DNA of 64,000 nucleotides from Dolomitihabitans soli (GCF_022213955.1 NZ_JAKNTW010000032.1:62001-126000), one strand, 5' to 3'. Shown: positions 16,391 through 25,271, counted from the stretch's first letter. Program-made: numbers and translations. Notes: a model not told the origin generated them from the letters alone.

Positions 16391-17613
16391 CAACACCTCC
16401 GGAGGGCGAGCATCGTGATGTCGTCCGACTGCGCGGCCCGGCCCCGTTGCGCCTGCACGTCCTCCAGGACCCCGCTGACCAGCAGGTTCGCCGGTGCGCC
16501 CGGCATACTGGTCAGCAGTTTGACCAGGCGGGGCAGGCCGTACAGCTCCTTGGCGGGGTTCCTCGCCTCGGTGACGCCGTCGGTGTAGACGAACAGCGCG
16601 TCCGCCGGCGCGAGGGTGACGCTCGCGATGGTGAAGACGGCGTCGGACCACAGCCCGACGGCCGGCCCGGTCGGTCTGAGCAGGCGGTGGCCCCCGGCGG
16701 CGCGGAGCAGCACCGGAGGGTTGTGCCCGGCGTTGATGTAGATGATCCGGCCGGAGGCGGGGTCCACCACGCAGAAGAACAACGTGACGAAGTACGCCTG
16801 CTGGAGGTGATTGGCGGTGAGGTACTGGTTGGCGCCGCGCACCGAGGCGAGCAGGGGGACCGCGCCGATGCCGGGTGAGCCGAGGAAGACCTGGTCGGTC
16901 GGCATCAGGAAGGGTGCCAGCGCGCCGGACCAGAGATTCTGCGCGGAGTATCTCAGCAGGGTGCGCATCAGCGCCATGAAGAGGGCCGCGCCGATCCCCT
17001 TGTCGCAGACGTCCGCGACCAGGAACGCCGAGCGCCGTCCGCCGGCCATGGTGAAGCCGTCGTAGAAGTCGCCGGAGACTTCGCGGGCCGGTTCGAATCC
17101 GGCCGCCACCTCCCAGCCCTGCGGGCAGGGCAGTTCGGCGGGCAGGAAACCCTGCTGGATCTGCCTGCCGATCTTCAGGTCGCGGTCGTGCAGGAGCAGG
17201 CTCATCGACGGGTCCAGTTCGTCGACGGTGCGGACCAGGCAGCGGCTCTGGTTTCCCAGCGCGAGCCGGGTCCGCACCAGGGCCGACGTGAACGGCGGGA
17301 GCAGGAAGTCCAGTCCCTGCTCCAGATGCGGGTCGAGGAGCAGGTGGTCGGATCCGCAGTAGATCAGCACACCCGGCGGGGTGCGCAGGTGCTGCCACCG
17401 CTCCCGCAGCACCGCCACCTCCCGCGTGGTCAGCTCGGCGTGCAGGAGCAGGAGATCGGGTTCGAGGCCGTCGTGCAGCCCGGCGAGGATCTCCGGGTGG
17501 GAGGAGACGACCGGCTGGCAGTCGCAGTCGGCGAGGATCTTCGTGAGCTCGCTCGTCTCGGTGTCGCCGGGCTCCCCGTGCCTCCCGACGACCAGCAGCT
17601 TCAGCCCGTCCAT
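16387..17613 (-). CDS. SpoIIE/PP2C-type serine phosphatase with receiver-like N-terminal domain
   Basis: This is a 408-residue protein. Residues 1-125 look like a response-regulator receiver fold (LKLLVVGRHG, DLLLLHAEL) but lack a clean acidic pocket, so phosphorylation is uncertain. Residues 145-400 form a PP2C-type phosphatase domain: IQQGFLPAELP, PAREVSGDFYDGF with metal-binding Asp, VADVCDKGIGAALFMA, NAGHNPPVLL, FVYTDGVTEARN and a final QSDDITMLAL. It should dephosphorylate a STAS anti-anti-sigma-type protein. The two STAS genes and an RsbW-type kinase gene lie immediately upstream, forming a complete partner-switch set. It is followed, with a 4-nt overlap, by the ParA-like gene. Confidence 0.9.
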   Translation of the reverse strand: MDGLKLLVVGRHGEPGDTETSELTKILADCDCQPVVSSHPEILAGLHDGLEPDLLLLHAELTTREVAVLRERWQHLRTPPGVLIYCGSDHLLLDPHLEQGLDFLLPPFTSALVRTRLALGNQSRCLVRTVDELDPSMSLLLHDRDLKIGRQIQQGFLPAELPCPQGWEVAAGFEPAREVSGDFYDGFTMAGGRRSAFLVADVCDKGIGAALFMALMRTLLRYSAQNLWSGALAPFLMPTDQVFLGSPGIGAVPLLASVRGANQYLTANHLQQAYFVTLFFCVVDPASGRIIYINAGHNPPVLLRAAGGHRLLRPTGPAVGLWSDAVFTIASVTLAPADALFVYTDGVTEARNPAKELYGLPRLVKLLTSMPGAPANLLVSGVLEDVQAQRGRAAQSDDITMLALRRCW

Positions 17614-17619
17614 GGTGTG

Positions 17620-18057
17620 TCAGCGGTCCTCGTGGTCGATCAGGGCGCGGTCGGACCGCCGGACGATGATGATCGTCCGGTTCCGATCCCCGATGCGTTC
17701 GTAGCTGAGCCGGTCCGCGCTCATCCGGGCCAGGACCAGCCCGAATCCCCCCACGCGCATGTCGTCGGGATCGACGGAGGGGACCCGGTGCTGCTGGCGG
17801 GTGGGATCGAACTCGGCGGCCGAGTCCTCCATGAGCAGCAGTACCCGGCCGTGCCCGACCGTCGCGTGCAACTCGATCTCCTCGGCTCCGCCGACCGGGT
17901 AGCCGTGCATGATGACGTTGGTGACCAGTTCGTCGGTGGCGAGCCGGAGCCGGTAGGCATCCTTCTCGGTGAGGCCGGCCGCGGCTACGGCTCGGCCGAC
18001 GAACTCCGCCACCGTCGCCAGCGAGGCGACGGTCGCGGGCACCCGTAGGGTCGTCAT
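17620..18057 (-). CDS. RsbW-type anti-sigma factor / serine kinase (HATPase_c)
   Basis: This 145-residue protein is a single GHKL ATPase domain of the anti-sigma kinase type. The N-box ATDELVTNVIMHGY is at about residues 40-53, DSAAEFDP forms the G1-like region, and GGFGLVLARMSADR is the G2 lid. Such kinases bind a sigma factor or other target and phosphorylate the cognate STAS antagonist. No sigma factor is encoded in the window, so the target is either elsewhere or not a sigma factor. It lies 10 nt after the STAS gene and 6 nt before the SpoIIE phosphatase gene. Confidence 0.9.
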   Translation of the reverse strand: MTTLRVPATVASLATVAEFVGRAVAAAGLTEKDAYRLRLATDELVTNVIMHGYPVGGAEEIELHATVGHGRVLLLMEDSAAEFDPTRQQHRVPSVDPDDMRVGGFGLVLARMSADRLSYERIGDRNRTIIIVRRSDRALIDHEDR

Positions 18058-18067
18058 GACCTGGCCG

Positions 18068-18385
18068 TCAGGCGGAGAACGTCTCTCGTATCGTGATGGC
18101 GTGTTCCATCCCGGTCATCCGGATGGTGTCCGCGACGCTCTCGTTGGCGCCTTCGACGACCACTTCCACGTCGTCGCCCATCTTCTGCCTGGCGAAGACG
18201 AGGCCCCTGACGCCGGCGGAGGCGATGTAGACGAGGTTGCTCATCGCCAGGATCAGCTGTTTGGGGGAGCGGGTCGCCGCCTGCTGAAGGATCTTGTGGA
18301 AGTTCGGCGCCGACGACGCGTCGAGCTCGCCGCTCATCTGGATGGTGATGATGTCACCGGTGATGGTGAGGTCTGCCTGGAACAT
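18068..18385 (-). CDS. STAS-domain anti-sigma factor antagonist (second copy)
   Basis: This 105-residue protein is one STAS domain. It has the family core LSGELDA-like MSGELDASSAPNFH and the phosphoacceptor loop MSNLVYIASAGVRGL, where the serine in ASAG is the expected phosphorylation site. The usual Asp-Ser-Ser/Thr reads A-S-A here, leaving one serine. It would be phosphorylated by the HATPase encoded 10 nt downstream and dephosphorylated by the SpoIIE protein. It follows glgX by 22 nt in the same operon. Confidence 0.88.
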   Translation of the reverse strand: MFQADLTITGDIITIQMSGELDASSAPNFHKILQQAATRSPKQLILAMSNLVYIASAGVRGLVFARQKMGDDVEVVVEGANESVADTIRMTGMEHAITIRETFSA

Positions 18386-18407
18386 CTGGAATCCCCTCTC
18401 TTTCGGG

Positions 18408-20501
18408 CTATTGCGCGATTCGCGTGCAGAGCACGACGGTCGAGCGGCCGCCGACCTTCAGGGTGTGCTGGTCGCCCAGGATCGGCTCCTCTCCAGGCGG
18501 GAAGCTGTCGTCGGTCGCCCCGGTGTCCACGGCGATCCGCCACAGCGTTCCGTCCGGCAGCATCGGCAGCTCCACGTTGTGCGGCTCCCAGTGCGCGTTC
18601 GCCACGACGTAGACGCAGTCGACGCCGTCGTCCAGCGGAGCGCAGCGCATCACCGCCATCAGCCGGCTCCCCTCCGACCAGTCGGGCGCGTAGGCGTTGA
18701 CCCCGTGCCAGCTGATCTCCGGCAGCCCGGGGATCACCTCGCGCCCGGTGAGGTGCTCGGGCGTGCGGACGGCCGGGTGCGCCGCCCGGAAGCGGGTGAG
18801 GTTGCCGGTGAGCCGTACCAGCTCGTTGGTGAGCTTGTTGGGCGTCCAGTCGACCCAGCTCAGCTCGCTGTCGTGGCAGTAACCGTTGTTGTTGCCCCAC
18901 TGGGTGCGGGCCCGCTCGTCGCCGGCGAGGATCATCGGGATCCCCTGGCTGGTGAGCAGCAGGGTGAGGAAGTTCTTGATCTGCCGGCGACGCAGGTCGT
19001 TGATCTCCGGGTCGTCGGTCTCGCCCTCGATGCCGCAGTTCCAGCTGGCGTTGTCGTTGCCGCCGTCCCTGTTGTCCTCGCCGTTCGCCTCGTTGTGTTT
19101 CTCGTTGTAGGCGACCAGGTCGTACAGGGTGAAGCCGTCGTGCGCCGTGATGAAGTTGATCGACGCGGCGGTGGCCCGTTCGGCGTAGAGGTCGGGGGAG
19201 CCGACGTAGCGGGTGGCCATCTCGCCGACCTTGCCGGTGTCGCCCTTGACGAACTGGCGGACACCGTCCCGGTACCGGCCGTTCCACTCCGACCAGCGGT
19301 GGTAGTTGGGGAAGGACCCGACCTCGTAGAGACCGGCGGCGTCCCATGCCTCCGCGATGAGGACACAGCCGCGCAGCAGCGGGTCGTAGGCGAGCTCCTG
19401 GAGCAGCGGCGGGTTCGGCAGCGGCGTGCCGTCCACGTCACGGGACAGGATGGCGGCGAGGTCGAACCGGAACCCGTCGATGTGATATTCGGTGACCCAG
19501 TAGCGCAGGCAGTCGAGGACGAAGCCGCGGACCACCGGGTGGTTGCAGTTCATCGTGTTGCCGGTGCCGCTGAAGTTGTAGTAATAACCCTCCGGGGTCA
19601 TCATGTACCAGACGTCGTTGTCCAGTCCCTTGAAGGAGATCGTCGGGCCGTCGTGGTTGCCCTCGGCGGTGTGGTTGAAGACGACGTCGAGGATCACCTC
19701 GATGCCCTGGCTGTGGCACTCGCGGACCAGCGCCTTCAGCTCGTCCCCCGCCATGCCGTACTTGCCGCTCGCGGCGTAGCCGGCCTTGGGGGCGTAGAAG
19801 GAGATGGTGGAGTAGCCCCAGAAGTTGTACAGGCGCTCGCCCGTGCTCTGGTTGATCTTGGAGTTCTCGAACTCGTCGAACTCGAAGATCGGCATGAGCT
19901 CGATGGCGTTGATCCCCAGCGACTTCAGGTAGGGGATCTTCTCCCGCAGTCCCGCGTACGTCCCCGGCGCGGTCACCCCCGAACTGGGATGCTGGGTGAA
20001 GCCGCGCACGTGGGTCTCGTAGATGATGAGCTCCTCGCGCGGCGTGCGCGGCGAGACGTCGTCGCCCCAGTCGAAGTCGTGGAACATCAGCCGGGACCGG
20101 TGCTGGTAGGGCTGCGACCAGTCCGGCTCCTCGCCCCAGACCTCCCGGCCCGCCACCAGCTTGGCGTACGGGTCGGAGAGGATCCGGTCCGGGTTGCAGT
20201 TCTCACCGGGACCGTCGGCGCGGAAGCCGTACTCCAGGTCCTCGAGGGTCTCCAGGTCGTAGACCGTGATCGCCCAGACGTGGCCGGTGCGGAACGTCTC
20301 GGGGATCGGGATCTCCGCGTACGGCGCGTTCTCACCGCGTTTGAAGAGCGTCAGGCTGATCGAGGTGGCGTTCTCCGAGCAGACGGTGAAGTTCACTCCG
20401 CCGTGCATGAAGGTGGCCCCGGGCAGCAGCGGGTTGCCGTGCCGTACCGGGAATCCGGCGATCCGGTGGGTGGGGTAGGCATCGATCCGATCGAGGGTCA
20501 T
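18408..20501 (-). CDS. glgX: Glycogen debranching enzyme GlgX (isoamylase-type GH13)
   Basis: This 697-residue enzyme hydrolyses alpha-1,6 branch points of glycogen or limit dextrins. It has an N-terminal CBM48-like beta domain (MHGGVNFTVCSENATSISLTLF) and then the GH13 barrel: ILDVVFNHTAEGNHDGP, the nucleophile Asp in GFRFDLAAIL, the acid Glu in VLIAEAWDAAGLY, and the third Asp in NFITAHDGFTLYDLV. A beta C-terminal domain follows. The length is normal for the GlgX/TreX group. It overlaps the upstream STAS gene by 4 nt (ATGA at 20501-20498), so its translation is coupled to a signalling protein rather than to other glycogen genes, which are absent here. Confidence 0.95.
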   Translation of the reverse strand: MTLDRIDAYPTHRIAGFPVRHGNPLLPGATFMHGGVNFTVCSENATSISLTLFKRGENAPYAEIPIPETFRTGHVWAITVYDLETLEDLEYGFRADGPGENCNPDRILSDPYAKLVAGREVWGEEPDWSQPYQHRSRLMFHDFDWGDDVSPRTPREELIIYETHVRGFTQHPSSGVTAPGTYAGLREKIPYLKSLGINAIELMPIFEFDEFENSKINQSTGERLYNFWGYSTISFYAPKAGYAASGKYGMAGDELKALVRECHSQGIEVILDVVFNHTAEGNHDGPTISFKGLDNDVWYMMTPEGYYYNFSGTGNTMNCNHPVVRGFVLDCLRYWVTEYHIDGFRFDLAAILSRDVDGTPLPNPPLLQELAYDPLLRGCVLIAEAWDAAGLYEVGSFPNYHRWSEWNGRYRDGVRQFVKGDTGKVGEMATRYVGSPDLYAERATAASINFITAHDGFTLYDLVAYNEKHNEANGEDNRDGGNDNASWNCGIEGETDDPEINDLRRRQIKNFLTLLLTSQGIPMILAGDERARTQWGNNNGYCHDSELSWVDWTPNKLTNELVRLTGNLTRFRAAHPAVRTPEHLTGREVIPGLPEISWHGVNAYAPDWSEGSRLMAVMRCAPLDDGVDCVYVVANAHWEPHNVELPMLPDGTLWRIAVDTGATDDSFPPGEEPILGDQHTLKVGGRSTVVLCTRIAQ

Positions 20502-20854
20502 CGGTCCTCCGTCAGCAGTTTGGTGGCGTCGGCGAGGTTGTCGGCGACGGTGAAGAAGCTGAGGAAACCGACGGCGCTCATGAGCATGCGCAGCTCGTCC
20601 GACAGTCCCACCACGGCCATCTCGCCGCCGGCCCGCTGTGCCTGGCGGTACGACAGCAGCATGACCCGGAGCCCGGCGCTGGACATGTAGCGCAGGTTGG
20701 AAAGATCCAGTGCGAGCAGGCGTGACTCGGTCAGTGCCGCGCCGACGTGCTCCTGCACGGTCGGCGCGGTCCTGCTGTCCAGATCGCCGGTGAGCGCGAC
20801 CACCGCCAGCTCACCCTCCTTCGACACCGTGACGTCGAGTGTTCGCGTGGGCAT
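20498..20854 (-). CDS. STAS-domain anti-sigma factor antagonist (first copy)
   Basis: This 118-residue single STAS domain has VALTGDLDSRTAPTVQEHV and a canonical phosphoacceptor loop, DLSNLRYMSSAGLRVML, with the Ser-Ser-Ala-Gly sequence intact. It is thus closer to consensus than the second copy at 18068. It sits between the AGE-like enzyme gene (15-nt gap) and glgX (4-nt overlap). This suggests that the partner-switch output and the sugar enzymes are made together. Confidence 0.9.
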   Translation of the reverse strand: MPTRTLDVTVSKEGELAVVALTGDLDSRTAPTVQEHVGAALTESRLLALDLSNLRYMSSAGLRVMLLSYRQAQRAGGEMAVVGLSDELRMLMSAVGFLSFFTVADNLADATKLLTEDR

Positions 20855-20869
20855 CTCGTCTCCCGTTCC

Positions 20870-22693
20870 TTACCTGGCTGACACAGGGGCCAGGGTCACG
20901 CGGACCGGCAGCCGCTCCTGCGAGGCAGGAAGGTCGACGTAGAGCGCGTCCCTGTCGAACTTGTCGTGACGGAGGCCGTCGATCTCCACCGATTCGATCC
21001 GGACCGACCCGGGCGGCAGCAGGTCGGGGGCGACCCGCAGCCGGCGGTCGGCGTCCGGCAGCGGCTTGAAGTGCAGGGTCAGCGGTTGCTGCCGGACGAG
21101 CAGGTTGGTGTAGACGGTGGCGAGGTAGCACAGCTCCGAGGAGTGGTACATGCTCATCGAGTGGCTGCCCTTGTGGCGCTCCGTGCCGAGCAGGTACGGC
21201 ATGCCGTCGGCCAGTACGTTGAAGTAGACGGCTCCCTCGTCGTGGTCGAGGAAGAACGTGTTGTAGAAGCCCGACGCCTGCCGGGCCTCCTGCAGGTAGT
21301 CCGGGTTCTTGGTGGTGCCGGCCAGGATCAGGTAGGCGAGGATCGCCTGCTCCTGCTGCCACCACGCCTTGCGGTCGTGCCAGGTGAACGCGTGCCAGCG
21401 CTCCCCGGCGGGCCTGGTCCGCTCGACGACGTCGAACCAGCCGCCGCGCTGCTGGTCGCTGCCGACCTCGGGCATCACCTGCGCGATCTTCTCGGCCAGC
21501 TCCTGGTACGTCTTCTTCTCCCGCAGCGAGTTCATCCGCATGAGGTTCCAGGCGATCTTGAGGTTGTGGCCGACGACCGCGCGGTCCTGCTGCCAGGTGT
21601 GCTGCCGGTCGGGGCTCCAGTCCTCGTTGAAACGTTCCTGGACGAACGGGCTGCGGTCGTCCTCGGGGAAGTGCTCCATGATGGTGTCGAAGGTGCGCTC
21701 CAGCATGTCGGCGTACTCCTCGCGACCGGTCGCGAGGTAGAGGTTGATCAGGTACGCGGGGGCGTGGTCGCCGACCGAGTTCCAGTTCTTCCTGCCGTCG
21801 TTGGGCGCCACCGACGGGTGCCGCGGGTCCATGAAGATCGGGTCGATGTGGCTGAAGTAGCCGCCGCCCTTGTAGTCGCGGTAGTGGTTGTCGAACAGCT
21901 TGATGGTGCCCTCGGCGTCCCGCAGGACCCGGGGGTCGCCGTTGATGCGGAAGGTCTGCATCGGGCCGGCGAGGGCGTAGATCTGCTCGTACATCGGGAT
22001 CGCGTCGTAGTCGTCGGAGAACTCGGAGGTGAACAGCTTCTTCTCCGGCCGGCTCTCCAGGACCTCCACGCCGTGGTACCAGTAGGTCACGTTGTGGGTG
22101 GTGTCCACGAACCTCATGTGCTCGCGCAGATAGTCGACGCCGCGCTCGGCCGCTTCCAGATACTCGTCCTTGCCGGTGAGCATGTAGGCCGAGGCCATGC
22201 CGTACACCAGGCGGGAGACGGTGTCGGTCTCCTGGATGTGGCTGGCGGTCTTCTGGCCGTCGAGCCGGATCTCCGTGCGGTACTGGCGGTAGTCGATCGG
22301 GCCGGTGCCGAACTGGGCTCTGCGGTAGAAGGCGGCGATGCGGTCGAGCTGGTGGATCCACCAGTCCGGCTCCTCGAACCGGTAGGTGTCCGCCTGCGGG
22401 CCGAGGAAGACCAGCCGCTTGGCGGTGAACTTCTGCCCGTCGGCCTCCGGGTAGTGGATGCCGTAGGCGAAGATCGGGCGGCCCGGCGTCAGCATGTCGT
22501 CGCGGTGCGCGCCGGCGTCGAGGTAGGGGTGTTCGAGGTTGCGGAGCACCTCGGCGGAGGTGTTCTCGTCCACGGTGACGCTGAATTCGCGGCCGTCCGC
22601 CGTGGTCAACCGGAACGTTCCCTGGTTGTCGACGGGCGAGACGACCTTGCCCGCCAGCAGGTCGCTGAAGCGGAAGTCAATGCTGTTCGGCAT
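20870..22693 (-). CDS. AGE-family (N-acylglucosamine 2-epimerase-like) sugar enzyme
   Basis: This 607-residue protein has a 110-residue N-terminal beta region followed by an (alpha/alpha)6-barrel-like domain. Recognisable stretches are DTVSRLVYGMASAYMLTGKDEYLEAAERG, YDAIPMYEQIYALAGPMQTFR, VVGHNLKIAWNLMRM with a conserved His, and FTWHDRKAWWQQEQAILAYL. These match AGE/cellobiose-2-epimerase-type barrels, where histidines drive aldose-ketose isomerisation or epimerisation. The protein is longer than standard AGE enzymes (about 400 aa) because of extra N- and C-terminal beta domains. The substrate is unknown. Its start overlaps the VOC gene end by 17 nt with GGAGGAG as ribosome site. Confidence 0.78.
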   Translation of the reverse strand: MPNSIDFRFSDLLAGKVVSPVDNQGTFRLTTADGREFSVTVDENTSAEVLRNLEHPYLDAGAHRDDMLTPGRPIFAYGIHYPEADGQKFTAKRLVFLGPQADTYRFEEPDWWIHQLDRIAAFYRRAQFGTGPIDYRQYRTEIRLDGQKTASHIQETDTVSRLVYGMASAYMLTGKDEYLEAAERGVDYLREHMRFVDTTHNVTYWYHGVEVLESRPEKKLFTSEFSDDYDAIPMYEQIYALAGPMQTFRINGDPRVLRDAEGTIKLFDNHYRDYKGGGYFSHIDPIFMDPRHPSVAPNDGRKNWNSVGDHAPAYLINLYLATGREEYADMLERTFDTIMEHFPEDDRSPFVQERFNEDWSPDRQHTWQQDRAVVGHNLKIAWNLMRMNSLREKKTYQELAEKIAQVMPEVGSDQQRGGWFDVVERTRPAGERWHAFTWHDRKAWWQQEQAILAYLILAGTTKNPDYLQEARQASGFYNTFFLDHDEGAVYFNVLADGMPYLLGTERHKGSHSMSMYHSSELCYLATVYTNLLVRQQPLTLHFKPLPDADRRLRVAPDLLPPGSVRIESVEIDGLRHDKFDRDALYVDLPASQERLPVRVTLAPVSAR

Positions 22694-23099
22694 CTGCTCC
22701 TCCTCCGGGTAGCTGGTCCTTGTAGCCCTGGCTGATCTCGACGACGGCGCCGTCGGGATCCCTCATCCACACGGTTCGCCAGCCGGGGATGAACTCGTCG
22801 AAGCACAGTGGTCCCAGTGAGACCTGTGCCTGCGGGCCCATCTCGGCCAGGACCCGGTCGATGTCGTCGGTCTGCATGGCGATGTGCCGGAGCGTTCCCG
22901 GCGCGGTCGGGCCGTCGCCGCCCGCCGTACCGTCGCCGGCCTGGAAGAGCTCCAGGTAGGCGTCGCCCTTGCGCAGAAAGAGGATCTTGGAGTCGCCGAC
23001 GGGGAAGCTGGCCGCGCGGGCGAACCCGAGCCAGCGGCAGTAGAACTCGGCGGTCGTGTCGATGTCACGGCAGTTGAGAGCGGCGTGCGACCACCTCAT
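22677..23099 (-). CDS. VOC family (glyoxalase/dioxygenase fold) protein
   Basis: This 140-residue protein has two paired beta-alpha-beta-beta-beta modules. The first has HAALNCRDIDTTAEFYCRWLGF and the second has RHIAMQTDDIDRVLAEM and WMRDPDGAVVEI. Candidate metal ligands are His5, Glu50 in YLELFQ, His (RHIAMQ) and the Glu of VVEISQ, in the positions used by glyoxalase I and extradiol dioxygenases. It overlaps the neighbouring DJ-1/PfpI gene by 4 nt. In this context a role in carbonyl detoxification or ring cleavage is possible but unproven. Confidence 0.87.
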   Translation of the reverse strand: MRWSHAALNCRDIDTTAEFYCRWLGFARAASFPVGDSKILFLRKGDAYLELFQAGDGTAGGDGPTAPGTLRHIAMQTDDIDRVLAEMGPQAQVSLGPLCFDEFIPGWRTVWMRDPDGAVVEISQGYKDQLPGGGADAEQH

Positions 23100-23677
23100 G
23101 CGGCCCTCCGTGCGGCGATCTCGCCGAGCAGGGCACGGGCGAACAGGTGGCAGTGCGCGCCGCTGCGCCCGGTGACGAGGTCACGGTCGATCACGACGTC
23201 CTCGTCGCGGTACTCGGCACCCATGTTGAGCGCGTCGCCGACGAGGTTGTTGTGGCAGGTGACCGGCCGGCCGCGGACCGTCTCCGGAACCTTGGCCAGC
23301 AGCCACATGCCGTGGCAGATGACGCCCTTGATCACCTCGGGCATGGTGAACGCCCGCTTCATCAGCTCGGTCGCGGGTGCGAGGTCGAGCGGCTTCTCGC
23401 TGTACCGCAGCCGGTCGGAGACCATGCCCGAGGGGACGATGATCGCGTCGTAGGAGCGCAGCTCGCCGTCGCCGAGTCCTTCCAGCCCTTGGTTCACGAC
23501 CAGCGGCGCCCGGTACTCGTGCCCGGTGAAGGTGATCTCCGACTGCCCCCACAACCGGGTGAGCATGTCGAGCTTGATCCCCTCCTCGGCGAAGCGGCGC
23601 TGGTAGTAGAAGATCTCGGGCTCGTAGTAGTCGCTCTCCAGCAGCAGCGCGATGCGGGCACCTCGCAGGTCAGCCAT
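23096..23677 (-). CDS. DJ-1/PfpI family protein (second in the cluster)
   Basis: This 193-residue protein has a DJ-1/PfpI fold. RIALLLESDYYEPEIFYYQRRF carries the conserved Glu of the first strand-helix. YDAIIVPSGMVSDRLR is the central strand, and the nucleophile elbow is GVICHGMWLLA, with Cys followed by His. The family includes glutathione-independent glyoxalases (glyoxalase III), deglycase-like proteins and peptidase-like chaperones. It overlaps the GMC gene by 8 nt upstream and the VOC gene by 4 nt downstream. Confidence 0.88.
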   Translation of the reverse strand: MADLRGARIALLLESDYYEPEIFYYQRRFAEEGIKLDMLTRLWGQSEITFTGHEYRAPLVVNQGLEGLGDGELRSYDAIIVPSGMVSDRLRYSEKPLDLAPATELMKRAFTMPEVIKGVICHGMWLLAKVPETVRGRPVTCHNNLVGDALNMGAEYRDEDVVIDRDLVTGRSGAHCHLFARALLGEIAARRAA

Positions 23678-25271
23678 GGGAACCTCCCAGGATGAAGTCG
23701 GCGCACCGCTCCGCGATCATCTGGATGGCGGCGTGCGTGTTGCCGGAGGTCACCGCGGGCATCACGCTCGCGTCGGCGACGCGCAGCCCTTCGATGCCGT
23801 GGACCCGCAGCTTCGGATCCACCACGGAACGGTCGTCGATCCCCATCCGGCACGAGCCCGCCTGGTGGTGATAGGTGTCGGCCCGTTCGCGGACGAAGGC
23901 GGTGAGCGCCTCCCGCCCGCTCGTCGCGGGACCCGGCAGCAGTTCACCGGTGAGCACCTTGCTGAAGGCCCTGGTCGCGAAGATCTCCCTGGCCAGCTCG
24001 ACGCCCTGGACCATCCGGTCCACGTCGGCGCTGTCGCCCAGGTAGTTGGGGTTGACCAGCGGCGGCGCGAGCGGGTCGGCGGAGGCGAGCCTGACCCAGC
24101 CGCGTGAGGCGGGCCGTACGACGCCGGGCAGGATGCTGACCGCGTTGGGGTGCTGCTGCCCGACGATGATGTCGAACGGCACGTGCACGAACGCGATCTG
24201 CAGGTCGGGGGCGACCATGCCGCTCTGCGAGACGGTGAACAGCGCCACCTCCGACAGGTTGTTGGCCCCGACCGGGACCGTCTCCCTGGTCTCCTGGATG
24301 ACGCCGGTGAGGACGTGGTTGTGGAAGTTGGCGCCCACGCCGGGCAGCGCCTGCCGTACCTCGATGCCGAACTCGCGGAGCTGGGCGGGGTCGCCGATGC
24401 CGGAGAGCATCAGCAGTTTGGGCGACTCGATCGCGCCGGCGCACACGATCACCTCGTGCCTGGCCCGGACCTGACGGAGGCCGGGTTCGGCGGGGCCCAG
24501 CGCACGGCCGGTGAGCCTGCGGCCCTCGCCCTGCTCGGCGGCGGGAGCCTGCTGCCGGTACTCGACGCCGACGCACCGCCCGTTCTCGATGATGAGCCGG
24601 GTCGCGGGCGCGTCGGTGCGCAGGGTCAGCCGGGGGTGCTCCAGCATCGGCTCCAGGAAGCAGTGCAGCGCGCCCTTGCGCCGTCCCGCCTCGACGTTGA
24701 CGTGGTGCCAGCCCGCTCCCAGCATGGACGGCCCGTTGAAGTCGGACACGCTGGGATGTCCCAGCTCGGCGCAGGCGTCGAGGAAGCTCTGGGAGTAGGG
24801 GTTGGGGTCGTGCAGGCCGGCGTTGGTGACGGTCTGCGGACCGCCGCTGCCGGTCCCCTCCCAGGTCTTGTCCTCCTGGTTCTCCAGCCGCTGGAAGTAC
24901 GGCAGGACGTCGGCGTACGACCAGCCGGCGGCACCCTGGTAGGCCCAGTTGTCGAAGTCGGACTGGTGCCCCCGGATGTGCATCATGATGTAGAGGTTGC
25001 TGCTGCCACCGGCGATCTTGCCGCGCGGCTCGTGGGTGTGGCGCCCGCCCAGCCCCGGCTGGGGCACGCTCTCGTAGTTCCAGTCGATCTCGGAGCCCAG
25101 CAGGGTGAACCAGAGGGGCGCCGTGTCGACCCCGGCCGGGATCCAGCTGCCGCCCGCTTCGAGCAGCAGCACGGAGCTGTCGCTCGACTCGACCAGCCGG
25201 CGGGCCAGCACCGAGCCTGCCGCGCCCGAGCCGACGACGATGTAGTCGTACTCCTCGGCCGCGGCCATCAT
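23670..25271 (-). CDS. GMC-family FAD-dependent oxidoreductase
   Basis: This 533-residue flavoprotein starts at ATG 25271 in a 4-nt overlap with the SnoaL-like gene. It has the Rossmann motif YIVVGSGAAGSVLA, LLLEAGG, the GMC signature 1 region GGSSNLYIMMHIRG (about 90-103) and signature 2 near GAIESPKLLMLSGIG (about 275-290). The C-terminal active-site segment is HHQAGSCRMG plus SGNTHAAIQMIAERCAD, where His and Asn positions normally act. GMC enzymes oxidise alcohols or sugars (choline, glucose, long-chain alcohols). The sequence alone does not choose among these. Aldehyde products could feed the divergently encoded aldehyde dehydrogenase or Mo hydroxylase. Confidence 0.92.
   Translation of the reverse strand: MMAAAEEYDYIVVGSGAAGSVLARRLVESSDSSVLLLEAGGSWIPAGVDTAPLWFTLLGSEIDWNYESVPQPGLGGRHTHEPRGKIAGGSSNLYIMMHIRGHQSDFDNWAYQGAAGWSYADVLPYFQRLENQEDKTWEGTGSGGPQTVTNAGLHDPNPYSQSFLDACAELGHPSVSDFNGPSMLGAGWHHVNVEAGRRKGALHCFLEPMLEHPRLTLRTDAPATRLIIENGRCVGVEYRQQAPAAEQGEGRRLTGRALGPAEPGLRQVRARHEVIVCAGAIESPKLLMLSGIGDPAQLREFGIEVRQALPGVGANFHNHVLTGVIQETRETVPVGANNLSEVALFTVSQSGMVAPDLQIAFVHVPFDIIVGQQHPNAVSILPGVVRPASRGWVRLASADPLAPPLVNPNYLGDSADVDRMVQGVELAREIFATRAFSKVLTGELLPGPATSGREALTAFVRERADTYHHQAGSCRMGIDDRSVVDPKLRVHGIEGLRVADASVMPAVTSGNTHAAIQMIAERCADFILGGSHG

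Noticed and set aside
17089-17101. tRNA-like T-arm sequence GGTTCGAATCC
   Set aside because: It lies inside the SpoIIE coding sequence, and no acceptor stem, anticodon arm or CCA context surrounds it. I take it as chance.
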